From Diploscapter coronatus (Eukaryota > Nematoda > Chromadorea > Rhabditida > Rhabditidae): DNA of 64,000 nucleotides. This document shows, piece after piece, positions 36,367 to 48,800 of the stretch. The DNA lies in assembly GCA_964036155.1 (NCBI GenBank), contig OZ038423.1, forward strand, positions 32,131,249 to 32,195,248. Reading direction: 5' to 3'. Positions within the stretch are counted from its first letter, which is position 1. Every line of letters begins with the position of its first letter. The notes beneath the pieces are model-generated. The model was not told the DNA's origin and ran no database searches. It saw only the letters and a list, made by a program, of their open reading frames with translations. Both the position numbers and the translations under genes were made by a program.

Positions 36367-38185
36367 TAAATATCACTTCTTATTGCTAATCCTGATCTCC
36401 ATCTTATCAAATCCAATCTAATCTTATAGGTTTTCTGTATAATTTCGATGACTACGTCATAATGTTTTTGACTTAGAGTTACGGTTATAGTTAGGCATTA
36501 AATTTTCCGTTTTCAAATTATCATTTTATTTATTAGGATCTTCGATGGCTAAAATTTCGATTCAAGCTTCAAACTCGGTAAAATGTCAACTCTGAGCTTT
36601 TCATTAATCACAATTATTCCGGTGAGTGTAAAAAAGAATTTTTGGGCTGTCGACAATGCAAGTTCTGTTCTAAAGTTAGATTGAAAAATTTTAGTATCGG
36701 AATCGTAATTTCAAGATACAAATTTTGTCGGGGTCTGAATTTGCAGTGCTAATTGTAAGGCTGAAGTTTCGAGCAATCTTGAATAATATCTACTTGGAAG
36801 TATGTTGACCAGGGCTGTCCTAATTGAACTTCGAACTTGCTGAAAGCTCAGTTCAAGTTCGACCGCAAAAATTCTTCACGGTTCAAACTAAGTTAGTTTT
36901 ATTTTTCGAATTTCAGACAGCTGATTTTGGCCCGTTCTAGTTGCAAATAGTGGATGAATTATGCAAGATGCCAATCTTAGATGGGGTGAATGCTGTTCCT
37001 GTTTTGTACTCGGCTTTTCACACATTCCACTTCCTTCTCACTCTTGCCCGCCGAATGGTTTTGTTGCTAGGGGAACTCGACTCAAGGAACGAATCACTTC
37101 TGAGGGCGCATTAAATTTGAAATCGAGACCAAATATATGAGATTTGTCTAATTGCTGCTTGACATTAAACGAACGAAAATTCAATTATTTTGATGGTGCT
37201 TTTAGTTTCGAAAATAATTAAAACTATCGAAAAAACGAACTTACGATAGAGCACATATAAAGAAATAACGGGAATTTTGATCGCGGAGGCTTCGAGTACA
37301 ACGGCTTAGGCACTAATTTGGCCATTCTTAAAATTTTAAGGCCGAAAATCTGTAAAAAGAATCTTTGGATCATAAACTTTCACAAGGAATATAAAAATGC
37401 AAAATATTTGCGAAGCTGTGAGAGAAAAGGTGAAAATGAGCGAATAAGGAAAGGAAATACTGAAAAAGGGGGAAGATTAAAGCAGAATTGCTCTGCTGCA
37501 GAGCAGCAGACGTTGAATTGAGCTGGTGTGTATGTCGTGTTCAGATTTGGATAGCGTTTGAGTCGGATTTAAAAATACGCCTAGAAATAGGTAAAACGAG
37601 CGAAATCTCATGGTTAGTGGGTTTTCTACCTTTGAATAAAGCTAGAAATGCAATTTTTAAGAGAACATTTGGATCAATCAAGAAGTTCTTGAAATTTTCG
37701 AAAGCAGCAATATTTTACCATCAAAGATCAGGAGGTATGATATGAGAAAGCAGTGAAAATTCTTGAATTCCAATAACTTCTCAGAAGATCGAATTATTGG
37801 GAGTACGCCGTACGGACATTCTGATTTTAGCTTCTTCCCAGGTCTGGTCGTATTTCGTACGGGTGGATAGCTCTTGGCAAAGAAAAGGTAAAAGGAGCGA
37901 AGGAAGGATGGAAGAGGAAATGGGAAGAAAGGAATGAGGAGAATTGCATAAGAAATAAGGGAAGCCATGCCAGTGGGACAAAGACAATGCAAGAGAGAAG
38001 CTGCAAAGGAAGCAGAAAGGCTGTGAAACTGAAGAGCGTAGAAAATCAGACAAATGTAAACAAAACATACACATAGCATACGAACCAGAGGGGAAATATT
38101 CAAATACTCACATACACCACATGACATACACATCCAGGTGCAAGAGCATAAGAGAAATCTTGAATTCCCACGTGACAAACCAATT

Positions 38186-38500
38186 TTGTAGCCAGTATTT
38201 CGGAATTAGAAGGGGCATACACGGTACGTCAAAAATCTGGCTAATTTTCATATCAAATTCTGCCCAAAAATAGAACTAAAAAAATATATGAATGTAGGAT
38301 TTCTAATGAGACTTCTCAACTTGTAGCCCTATCGGAAAACTATAAGACACGAAATGATAGGATAAGCTGGCAACAATGTTTTAGAATTTCTGTATCTCTA
38401 CATAATTTATTTTCTTCGAATTTTCAAGTTGAACTTTGTAGTCAGTATTTCGGAATTAGAAAAGAACACACAGGACACGTCAAAAAGTTGGAGAAATTTT
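38186..38500. repeat. direct repeat pair
   Basis: The segment beginning TTTGTAGCCAGTATTTCGGA (about 38188) recurs as TTTGTAGTCAGTATTTCGGA (about 38434), each followed by AATTAGAA-G-CA-AC and ACGTCAAAAA. Spacing is about 246 bases. Confidence 0.65.
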
Positions 38501-39242
38501 ATACTGAAATAGAATTATGATGATAAAATTCCGAATTCCTAAATAAGATATTGAAATTTTGCATGCATGTAAAGCCAAAGATTTCTTCTCGAACACGAAA
38601 ATTCTTCGATCTTTTGACGCACAATGTAAAGAGCATAGGTAACTCGAACCAAGTGCAAAATTCGGCGGCATAGACAAAGACCCCCATTCGAAAATGTGCT
38701 AAAGCGACATCAGATATGCATTCAGAATAGAATGACCTAAAGGAAAAGGAGAACACTAAAATGGCTATGAAATATATTGAAGTGAGCCAGAAAGCTGATA
38801 AGAATACGAAATGAGTTCTTATAAGTCGAGAAAGAACGGATACTTTTATTAAGGAATGGGGAGCAAGATAAGCAAGAAAGGGGGGATTAGGATAGATTTG
38901 AATATGAAAGAGAGACAGGTGGATTGCATAAGGCAGATATTATGCCGACAGACTATGATTCGTATCAAAGGTATATTTGTAATGCAATTAAGTTGAAATT
39001 CTAGAAATCGTACAGAGAAAATCATACCTGACTGCACAAGACGTAAACATTCTGATATTCTGTTAGGCTTTTGAAATAGTAATAACAGTTGAACTAAACC
39101 CTACAAGAAAATGCGTAAATATCAATGGATTGAATGTGTTTTCCTGTAAATAACTAGACTTAATTCTGGTAATTCAAGTTTTCTGCGGAAAAATCATTTT
39201 GATTTCAAATTTACAACGAAATTTCATAATTGATAAATTCCC

Positions 39243-39458
39243 TCATTTGGTATTGTTTAATTTCTTCAAAGTTTCTCGCCGCTCCTTTCCGCGTTTGTGT
39301 TCCTCTGCTAATCTGCGCAAATCTTCCTTCACTTTTAGTATCAGCCGTTCAGATCTCCGAATGTCTCGTCGAGTTTTTTCAATGCGGCCAAAAATGCGAG
39401 TCAAATTTGGAAGCGGCCATGAAAAACGGCGAGTGTTCGGGTGAAAAACGACTTCCAA
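39243..39458 (-). other. charged open frame, possible exon
   Basis: A minus-strand frame ends RLAEEHKRGKERRETLKKLN and is Arg/Lys/Glu-rich, as in a coiled coil. It has no in-frame ATG and no convincing acceptor, so it is either an orphan exon, a pseudogene remnant or chance. Confidence 0.2.
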
Positions 39459-39535
39459 AAGAAGAAACGTTTATCTAAAATGCGCTAAAATTCATATAAA
39501 CATTGCGAAACAAACAATAATACGGGAATTATGAA

Positions 39536-39586
39536 CAGGGATGTTCGCGGTGCGGTGCGAAAAAAATCGCACCGCAAACATTCCTG
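39536..39586. repeat. short hairpin
   Basis: CAGGGATGTTCGCGGTGCGG and the opposing CACCGCAAACATTCCTG form a compact hairpin around an A-rich loop in the gene-poor region. Confidence 0.65.
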
Positions 39587-41083
39587 ATTATGAAGCTAGA
39601 TTTAGATTTTAGGATTTTCCCTTGTTGATAAGGGTATTCGAAGTTGTATTTCGAAAATTTTCGAAGTTTATCAACTCCTGTTTTCAGCTCAAGATTTGTC
39701 CCTGTTGATGATTAATTTATGCGAATCTGCAAGTCTCTTCAAGGATATCGAGCTGTTTTTGTCACTCATTAGTCGAGTCTCGATCAATCACTTTTTACAT
39801 TGAATTCTGCCGGCCTTCGTCTTGACCCCCTTCAAATTCGGATGTTTTCTGCCGGATTTTGTAATTGTCAAAGATAGTAAGTATTTCCGCTGCCTTATTG
39901 CATTTCGAGATTCTTTAATTTATGGTTCGACAATTTTCGGAGGATAGTTAAATTTATTCCGAAGTCAAGTTTAGCAATTCTTTTATTCCTAAAATTTTCG
40001 TTATTATCTTTATCGCTGATTTCCTCATTTTCCCTGCGGCACTTCATCTTCACTCAGTATTTGCCCTCGTGTAGTGGCTCGTTTGTTGTTTGTTTCTTTC
40101 GAATTTTGCGACTTTCTGCTAACCGACTTTCATCGCTTGTCAAATTATGTAGCAATTTTTTTCAGGATTTCGATAAAATTCTATCTTTGCGGAAGCCTCA
40201 GAAATTTGAATTTAGCATTGCTTTGTTCATTTGAATTAAATCTATCTCATCTAAAGATTCAATATTTAAGAAAAAAATACTCGAAAAGTAGACTTTAGCC
40301 AAAATTTCATCTGAACCAACTTTCATTTTCATACTTCAACCATTAGGTTTCTCCTTTTGTAATTTGGAATAGGCGGCGTTCCATAAGTAAAGAGGCCAAA
40401 GTAGCGGAAATTAGTTCGCATTTAAGTCAACACTTTCATCTCCCAAATCTTAATAATCGAGAATGGAGAAGATGGGAGGAAAGTTAGGGAGAATAAGAAT
40501 GGGCAAATTATGCGCGAACTTTTCCATATGAAGTTTAGGTTTTGGGTTACTTGACTCTCATTCCGTATGAATATTAGGCTGATCTGAATATTCTTATCAA
40601 ATTAAAAATGATTTAAAGTTGTTTCATTAATAACTCGTTTTATTGCATTTTGGATATCATTCATTTTTGGGAGTTCATCAGATCAAAGTTTAGACACTTC
40701 TAAAAACTAATTCTGACAAGAACTTTCTGTACAGCGCAATATTTTGCTCGAACCTTTCAAATCGAGAGTATGAGCCAGCTAATTGAGTCTTTCTTGTGCA
40801 GTACTTTTCCGTGCCTTGTTCCAATCACTTCGATCACAGGTTCACTTACCGCAGGCAATTTCTCTATTCACTCAGTTTTTCATTCATGTCCCCTAGTTTA
40901 TGCCAGCGTTCCTTTGTGAGCGATCCAGTGATTCAGAGGTCAGCGTCGTAACTCGGCTAAACTGACTTGCTCTCAACCCAAATAGAATTTCGTACTTTGA
41001 AAAACTGGCAGAGAAAATCGCTAGTTTTTCACTCATTCACAATTTTCTCCACAAATATTCTTACTAAAAAACGAAAGTATTTT

Positions 41084-41220
41084 TGGTAACCTGGAAAAGT
41101 AGTTGCAATAGTGCATCGTTATATACAAAATAGTAAAGGAAGACCATCTTTTCCTTAACAAAGCTCATATTACTTCGCATTTAACGATGCTACGATGCAC
41201 CTACTTTTCCAAATTGCCGT
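41084..41220. mobile_element. family F MITE-like inverted repeat
   Basis: Ends GGTAACCTGGAAAAGTAGTT and CTACTTTTCCAAATTGCC. Interior GCATCGTTATATACAAAATA pairs with the opposing block. Related to 25477-25611. Confidence 0.7.
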
Positions 41221-44200
41221 ATTTTTTGTTTATTTTTAGTACTAAGATTCTTCGTTTTTTCATACAAAATTCTAGAATCCACAAACAATCCTGACCATCT
41301 GTATTTTAGTTTTTTTTTTGCAATAATCAAGTGAAAACCTTTGAAGTGAATTGTTCGGGTCCATTTCCTTTATTTCATTTCCCCTCTTTATCAGCTAAAT
41401 GCTTTTGTTGGGAAGCCCGCCTCTACAGTCTGTCTATTTCTGTCTCTTTGTGGATAATCATAGGGCTGTGCAGTTCAGCCTCATTCCAGTGCGCATAATT
41501 CAGCTGGCAATTCGGTTTCCGGGTCTATCTTCTATGAGGAAAGAAGAATCAGTGCATGACCCTGTCTCTATCCACCATGTTTGGGCATTGCATAATCTGT
41601 AGTGCGCAAATTTGGAGAGGAGTAGAATGGGATGAGCAGATAATTATGCCACACCGCAGACAAACATATCCTCCCTTTGATGAGAGATGACCGTTATCCC
41701 TCAAATATACTCATTTCCGATGACAATTCTCTCATATTTCATATACGCATACCCATATTCAAACTGGAAGTTCCGAATTATACCAGTGATGAGGTTGAAT
41801 TTGAATTCTGATTCATATTATTTTGGAAGATCATCTAGATTCGGAAATTTGACATTTCACGTGCGCATGTTTTCGTTTCTGTACTCCGACAATACTATAC
41901 TATTCTGATTTAGGAATTAAAATTTTTCCTGATTTTGGGTATTCGGAAACCTCACAACTTCGCCATTTTACAAAATAGTATGTAGGGGAAAGGCTCTTTC
42001 ACTTTTGCATATTATCCCATAAAGTGGCGAGATTGTGAGATTTGCGAGTTACCTCGATGTTTGAAGAATTTAGGTATTTATTTTTTAAATACTGAAAAAT
42101 CATTTCTTATTGCTAGTTCTTTCTTAAATTTCAATTCCGTTTCATTATTTTTCTGTACTCTTCTTTGAATGAGGTAAACTCTTTCTTCAAATTGGACAAA
42201 GACTGCGACATTTCTGCATACTCGTTTGTCTATGATTCATGAAGAGGAAAACCCGATTCAATCCGACCGTTTTTGTATAGAATTTTGCTTTAACAGCTGC
42301 GTTGCGCTGAAATTAGTGGAAATTCGTAAAAAGTCGGCAAGTTTACGGAATTCACACACACGTGCTAATTTCGACGCATCTGAGCATGTGGGTGTGTAGA
42401 TTTGATTGTATTGGGACTTCCTCTTCCTCCCATTCTTCTCATAAATCTTTGTCTGCAAGAGTCTAATTTCTCATTCGTTCTGCTCTGCTAATTTTATGAT
42501 CTCCCTCATCCCAAGGTTAGCGCATAAACGCGACTTGTAAATGTTTTTGTTGCGAGATTTATGGTCCAGTGTTTGTTGTTTTATGTTTCTACCCTCGTTA
42601 TCCCATTCACACATTCTGGTGATTTTCTAAAACTTAGCATTTCAATTGTTATACTGTAATTTCAAGACTCCTGCTAATGGATACTGATTTTTATAATAAT
42701 TCTATTGATAGTCAGACTTATTTTCCCAATTTATTGGAATCTTGGTTATCATCTATGGAATCTTGAATGAAATCCTCGAATTTCGAGCTTTTTTCATTTC
42801 CATAACTGACATTCACCAAGCCCTGCCATTCTCTTTGTAGTTCAATTGCAAAAACCTCGTTATTCATAAAGAGACAGACTTTGAGATGCATATCTTTCCG
42901 AACACAACTTCCCCTGTTCCTTTCTCTCTCGAGATTGAATTGAACTGACAACTTGGATAGCTAGGCACCGTTCTTTATCGGAAAATCGGGAAAAATCTCC
43001 TTGAGTTTCGCGAAATTAATCGAGTCCGTTCATTCTAATAAGCATCGACATCTAGGAATTTCTGAAATTCAGATTTTCAAATTTTGAATTTCTCATTTTT
43101 CCGTAGAACATGAATTTTCGCTTCTGCCCTTGTTCTGTTCTTCTGTTTTTGCTCCTAGCAGTTAGTTTAGTCACGTCTGCCTTCTGCTTATGATTATGCA
43201 CAGAGTAACTTCACTCTGACTAATCATAATTCCAAAACAGTTCTTCATTTTTCCTAGCACTGTTTCTCGAATTACAACTTCATCAGTTCACTTCAAGAAA
43301 TTTTTTTCGAATTGTATGAACTTTCCAAAAATCCCATTTCAACATTTCATCATACCGTGCGTGTCTCGCAATTTGAGCCTTTCTTTCTCGTGTTAGAGAT
43401 CTCTCCCTTCCTTTAGCTCTTTATTAATATTTGCGTGTTTGGATTTGTCGCGCCTTTTCTCCATGTAAGACAATATACAAACAATGTGTAGGGTCTTTCT
43501 GTAGTCATTTTCGCAACTCAAAGTGACTAACTGATATTTTTACCGACATTTCCATGACTTGTTTGATTTTGAGCCGCCTTACAAGGAAACTTGCAAAGTT
43601 GAACGTGAATCATAGAAAGGCTGTAACTTGCAGAGTTTGTTGTTTAGGCGGTAGAACTTAGAATTAGAATTGAGCATGGACTATTTAGTCAGTAAGATTA
43701 TTCTTTGTAAGAAATTTTCCAATCTGCTCACACTTAGATTTACCTAAATTGCTAACTTTCCTTAAAATAACAATTTTACAGAAAAAGACTTTTCATAGTA
43801 CTCCGAAAAGTACCAAGTTTTTCTCCTCCTTCCTTATTGTACCTTCAGAAATCGTTTTCTATCAAAGCTGCTCTAAGCACATTGAATTTCCTTGATGCGT
43901 ATCGGTCCCTCCTTTCTGTGCAAAATATGTTTCATGACCATCGCAATCATCACTACTTTACACCTTTCATCGAGATTTACTCTTCCGTTCACACATTCAT
44001 TCATTCTCCTCTCGCGATATGCGTCTTTAATCCTCTTACAACAATCCCAATAAGAGAACTGTTGCAACCAGCAACTTGATAATTACTTGTCATTTATAAT
44101 TTTATATTTATCAATCGATGATAATCAATAACTTTAATAGTTACTTTTGGAAAATTGTTAAAACTTTCTATAGCCCGATAAGTATCCCAGATGTTAGTTG

Positions 44201-45143
44201 TTTTTTTCTGTAAAATTAATTTTATCAAATTTATCTTCCTTTTATTCACTTTTCCATATGAAATTTCGAAAATCTTTACAATCTTTTATAGACCTTTTCC
44301 TGCTCTATCACATGTCTAATGGTTACGGTCTCAAAAAGCGTCTTTTCACTTATCAATATCTTCCCTGTTCATTTCGATGTTCCTCGACTATTTTCCGCAG
44401 TCATTTTCCGCATTGCAGATCGACTCGCTTTCACCCAATTATCTGCCCGTTTTTCCTCGGTTTGTATGTGGATTGAATCGGTTTCATCGGCTTTCAACCC
44501 ACTCGAACTTCATTGACCCGGCCTTGGACTGCAGCTCTGCCTTTCCGCAGTCGATTTCACTTACTTCCAATCGGTAACTCGTAATTTATTCATTTCCCTA
44601 TTTCCTTTGTGGAAATTTCACTGAAATCATGGCGCTTTGAAATTTTCTGCCTTGGTCAGTTTCTATTTGTTTTGATTTAAGAAATCTTGAAATGAATATT
44701 CAGTCGAAAAGTAATCGGTTTACGTTTTTTCTACGATTTAGAATTAGATTTCGAAATTAAAGTTTGGTTTCGAAACTCCAGGTTCCAAATAATAGCCCTG
44801 ATTGGAACAACTCAATTGTTTGATTTACCTAAACTCATAATCGAATGAGAAGAGTTGCATAGACAGAGGTCATCAAGAAGTGTTTGAAAGGGAATCGAGA
44901 AAGGAAGGAGAAGGAAGAGAGGAAGGGGTACTGCCAAATACGCAAGCAACAAACACTCATGAAGGTCCTTTGGCAAGGAGGGCAGGAGAAGTGGATGAGA
45001 ATTCCGACAAGAATACCAGAATGAGAATGAGAATGACCGGACTGTATTCGGTTTTATGAGCACAGACCATTTTATTTGAATTTTCGAAATATTCGCATTT
45101 TTTCTTTCTGAATAGGAGCATGATGAAATTTCGCATCTATCAA

Positions 45144-45272
45144 GTCCTGTGTCCGGATCTACGAAACTCTCGCAACCTCCGAAACTTTCCTATAGGGAAC
45201 CTTCTTCCCGTTGAGAGGTCCCTATAGGAGGGATTCTGAGAGTGTCCCGGATCCGGACGATATTTTGTCTCT
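45144..45272. repeat. nested inverted repeat
   Basis: Outer arms GTCCGGATCTACGAAACTCT / GAGAGTGTCCCGGATCCGGAC and inner arms CCTATAGGGAACC / GGTCCCTATAGG. Single copy about 0.6 kb upstream of the fusogen start. Confidence 0.65.
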
Positions 45273-45878
45273 CTCAAACTTCGCACCAATTTCTGGGCTC
45301 ATGTTTAATTGCCAGATTGGCGAACTTTCATTTCTGCGTGAGGTCCATTCTAAAACATAGAATTTCAAAATCTAATGCGATACGGTATTTTGAGCCATTT
45401 TAGGGTCGTTAGTCATCGCTTATGAATGTTTAAACGATTAAAAATTTACGAAACTCTTGTCTTTAACTACGTAATAGTGATAAGTTCTTTTGTTGACAGT
45501 TTCTGTTCCCCTATTCCTTTCATCCTTCAATCGGTTCGGTTTAGAACTGATTTGTCTGATTTAACGCCTAATTCAAGTGCCACAGGGCATTCCTGCAAGG
45601 CTATGCAAATTCGCGCGTTTCGAGTGATTTGAGTGAGAACGGTCTAAACAGAAATGGGAGGAGAAGAAGAAGAGATAATGCAAGGCCATTTCCTGTAGAT
45701 TTAATTCACTCTGAAATTGCATTGTTGATTGCCAAAATGAGCTAGATTACTTCAAATTCATTATAAATACCCTCTTTTCTACTTTTCATGTTATTTTTCG
45801 GAATTTTTTAGAAATGATTTTTCATAACGAATACAAATTTTCAGAAGATAGACCCCTGCGAGTCCCTAAAATCATCAG

Positions 45879-48800
45879 ATGGGGCTTCCTCTGCAGGCCG
45901 CCCTCATGCTGATTTTATTTCTGTTCTGTCCTGCAGTTTCCCGAGTGATAGATGAATTACCGCACTGCACGAATTCACGAGTTATGGAAGGCAGTGTGAG
46001 TTTTTCTTTACTTTTTTTTTTTTATAAAAAATGAAAAATTCTGTCTTCGACTTAACTTTCCAAAATTACGTGTTTGATCATACCTTCCTTTCTTATCTTT
46101 GATGTGGTCTACTAGTCTGCTTATTCTCAACTTATAGACTTACTGATAACAAAAAACCATGCGAAAATTTTCGAAAATGAGCAAAACGTTTGTTTTTTCC
46201 AGATTAGAGATTGTGATGATTCGAAGGGGAAATGCAAGGTGTTCAGTGCGATTCAAATACGGTTGGGTCTGCATGAATCTGCCTGTTTGCAGCTGAAAGT
46301 AAGAAATTAGCATATGTAGAAATTTAGAAAAAAAAATATTGTTATCATAATTACTAAATGTTTTGTTCAATGCATACTTGAAAATCAAGAATTAAATTTG
46401 TCCTATAAAATACTATATTTTAGACAAACAGCAGTGAACCTGCCTTTATTCATACATTGGAATATCTCCGACTAGAACATCATCATCCAATTGCAGGTAG
46501 GAGAGATTGGAAATTCTATCGTTTTGAAACAAATCAAATGCAGGCAAATATTCATTCGGAATTCCTCAAATCAAGCCGTCTTGCATTTGCGACTGTGCTG
46601 GTGGCGATGTGACTTGCACTTTAAAGGTAAGTTGTTCAATTTGCCAAAATCAAAACTTTACGAGTTTGATTAAAAACCGAGTTCTTCATGCAGATTTTCA
46701 AATTGTTGCAAAGTTTTGACAATGAAATTTTTTAGGAATATTCACACGGCAACTGCACGCACGCCTCGATTTGCTACCGAACGCACTCGTTCGTGTCGAA
46801 TGAGGGTTGCCTCACGCAGGGCCAAGCAGAGGCCTGCTGTGACATTGCCATCGAGCCCTACAAGGGCTGGCGGTTTACAGCCATTAAAATCAATCAACCT
46901 GACACCTGGCTCATTTTTCGGTGGGTTGTTATTTTAACCAATCTGAAAAATTCATTTTTTTCCATTTTTGAAACTTCACTTTTTCATTTTTTGTTTCAGG
47001 TACTCAATATTTTCAAGATCAGCCCAAACGTGGAGACAAATTTCGTCTGAAATTATCAAGGTTGGATTTTTTGTCACAAAATGATGAGTTTTCATACTGC
47101 AGGTTCCTCTAAACAACGGAATAGCACGATTCCAATTTAACCAGATCCACCACATCGAGTTGTCCGTGTCTGGAGGACCGACCAACAGAAGAGTCGAGCC
47201 TGGAATGTACTTTGTTAGAGAAGGTAAGGAAAGAAGTTAATCATCTGGAAAACTTTCAGTTCCTTTTCAATTCTTCCTTCATAATCCCATTTTCTTACCT
47301 CCATTTAAGGATGTTAACATTTAGAAAATGCAAGAAAAGGTGATCTTCCAAAATGAACCTTTGAATTCAGGAAGCCACGAGCTGCATGGAGGCACTCTGA
47401 CTCCGCTAAACGACCTGACAGAAACGCACATGGAAAGACTTGGATGGATGAGGTTCAATGATGAAGGCAAACTGGCGATCTACAATGGGGACACGAAGAT
47501 CAAAATTGCGCATGTAAGTGATTTTTGAAGAATAGTCAAAATGGGAAGATTTGTTGAAATGTTCTTTTCTACGCATAAAATCTGCCCAATTTATGAGTTT
47601 TCCAAAATCATAGGATTGATTTGCAGAGCGTTCGGGTGATCAACTGCGTCAAGCAAGAATACGAGACGAAATTCGCAGGCAGAGAGTACGTTCTGGACAC
47701 TGGCAAGAGGGTCACAGAAAATTTCGACTTGGGTAAGTTGAATTGGGATTTTCAGGAAAATGTCATGAATTCAGGCAAAGCGTTGACAGAAGAAAGCTGG
47801 ATCAAAACGGCTCGAGTGGAGAGCAGAGTTGTCGTGGTCGAACATGGAGAGGGCAGTTATGTGAATGTAAGCAATTTTTGAAAATAAATTTGAAATTGTT
47901 TCAAAAGCTACCTTCTTTTGAAGCTGGGAGTGCGAAATTCTAGTTAGAACTGAAAAAAGCTCGTCTTTTTTTAGGAAAATTTCACCATTGCTTATTCATT
48001 CAGGGGTCCATTCAAGAGCTAGTTCAAATTTGGTTTTCTCGAAAAGTAGACTCTTATCGGAAAAATGAGTTGTTTTCTTCAGATCGATGTCCTGACAGAA
48101 ACAAGGCCCCAGATCCTGAAGCATCCCTCGCAAATGCAGAACTTCTCAGGACTCATCCAACTCGACAGGGAGAGCAATCGATTCCTCAACGTCACATTCT
48201 TCGGAGTCAAAGGCACGCTGATCGGCAAAATCTACAAGTCGGAAACGAAGACAGAACCCGAAATGACTTTCAGTGTGCAGAGTAGGACTTTCCTTTCTTT
48301 CTTATTTCTCACTTTACTTGCATTCATTTAAATCAAAATGCTAAAAAGTTTATCAAATTAAAATTCGAAAAGTCTGTTTTCATAATGAGTTCAAATTTTC
48401 AGCAAGTCTCTCAAAGACCCTGGATCAATTATCGATAATCTCCGTGCCAGCCTCGATCAACGGCAAAAGATACGTCTGCTTCTATCCGGCCAGCGATTTG
48501 AAGGGCGAAATCTGCAAGTGGTTCAAGTCAGTGAAATTCTAAAAATTGCTTAAAATCAGCTAAAAATTCCTATCAAGATTTCAAGGGAATAATTTCAGCT
48601 ACGATTCTCAACCACTTCACTCCTACAAGGCGTTAAATCCATTTGAAATGCAGGTCGGGGATTGTCATGGGTAAGTTGATTTTCTATATTTTTATTAAAA
48701 ATATCATGTTTTGCAGATGCAATGCTCGAGGTCTAGAAGGATATCTCGTTTCTTTGGATCCAAGAAGTTGGTTGAACGGGCTTAATTCGCCTTATGAGGT

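Larger units (their letters stand above)
36367..45878. other. 9.5-kb region without a supported gene
   Basis: AT-rich, with purine-rich tracts on the plus strand (37860-38010, 38860-38930, 44870-45030) that create long minus-strand frames. The longest frame (minus, 37678-38178) has no splice structure, motif or GC-rich third positions. Candidates worth noting are a 48-codon plus-strand frame at 36968-37114 and a charged minus-strand frame at 39243-39458. It also contains a direct repeat (38189/38436), a family F element, and two hairpins (39536, 45144). As the 5' flank of a developmentally regulated fusogen gene it may hold enhancers; that is speculation. Confidence 0.45.

Noticed and set aside
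37678..38178. 166-codon minus-strand frame, the longest uninterrupted one in the gene-poor region
   Set aside because: It coincides with a purine-rich plus strand, has no splice structure, no motif and AT-biased third positions. Frames of this type arise by chance in polypyrimidine tracts.
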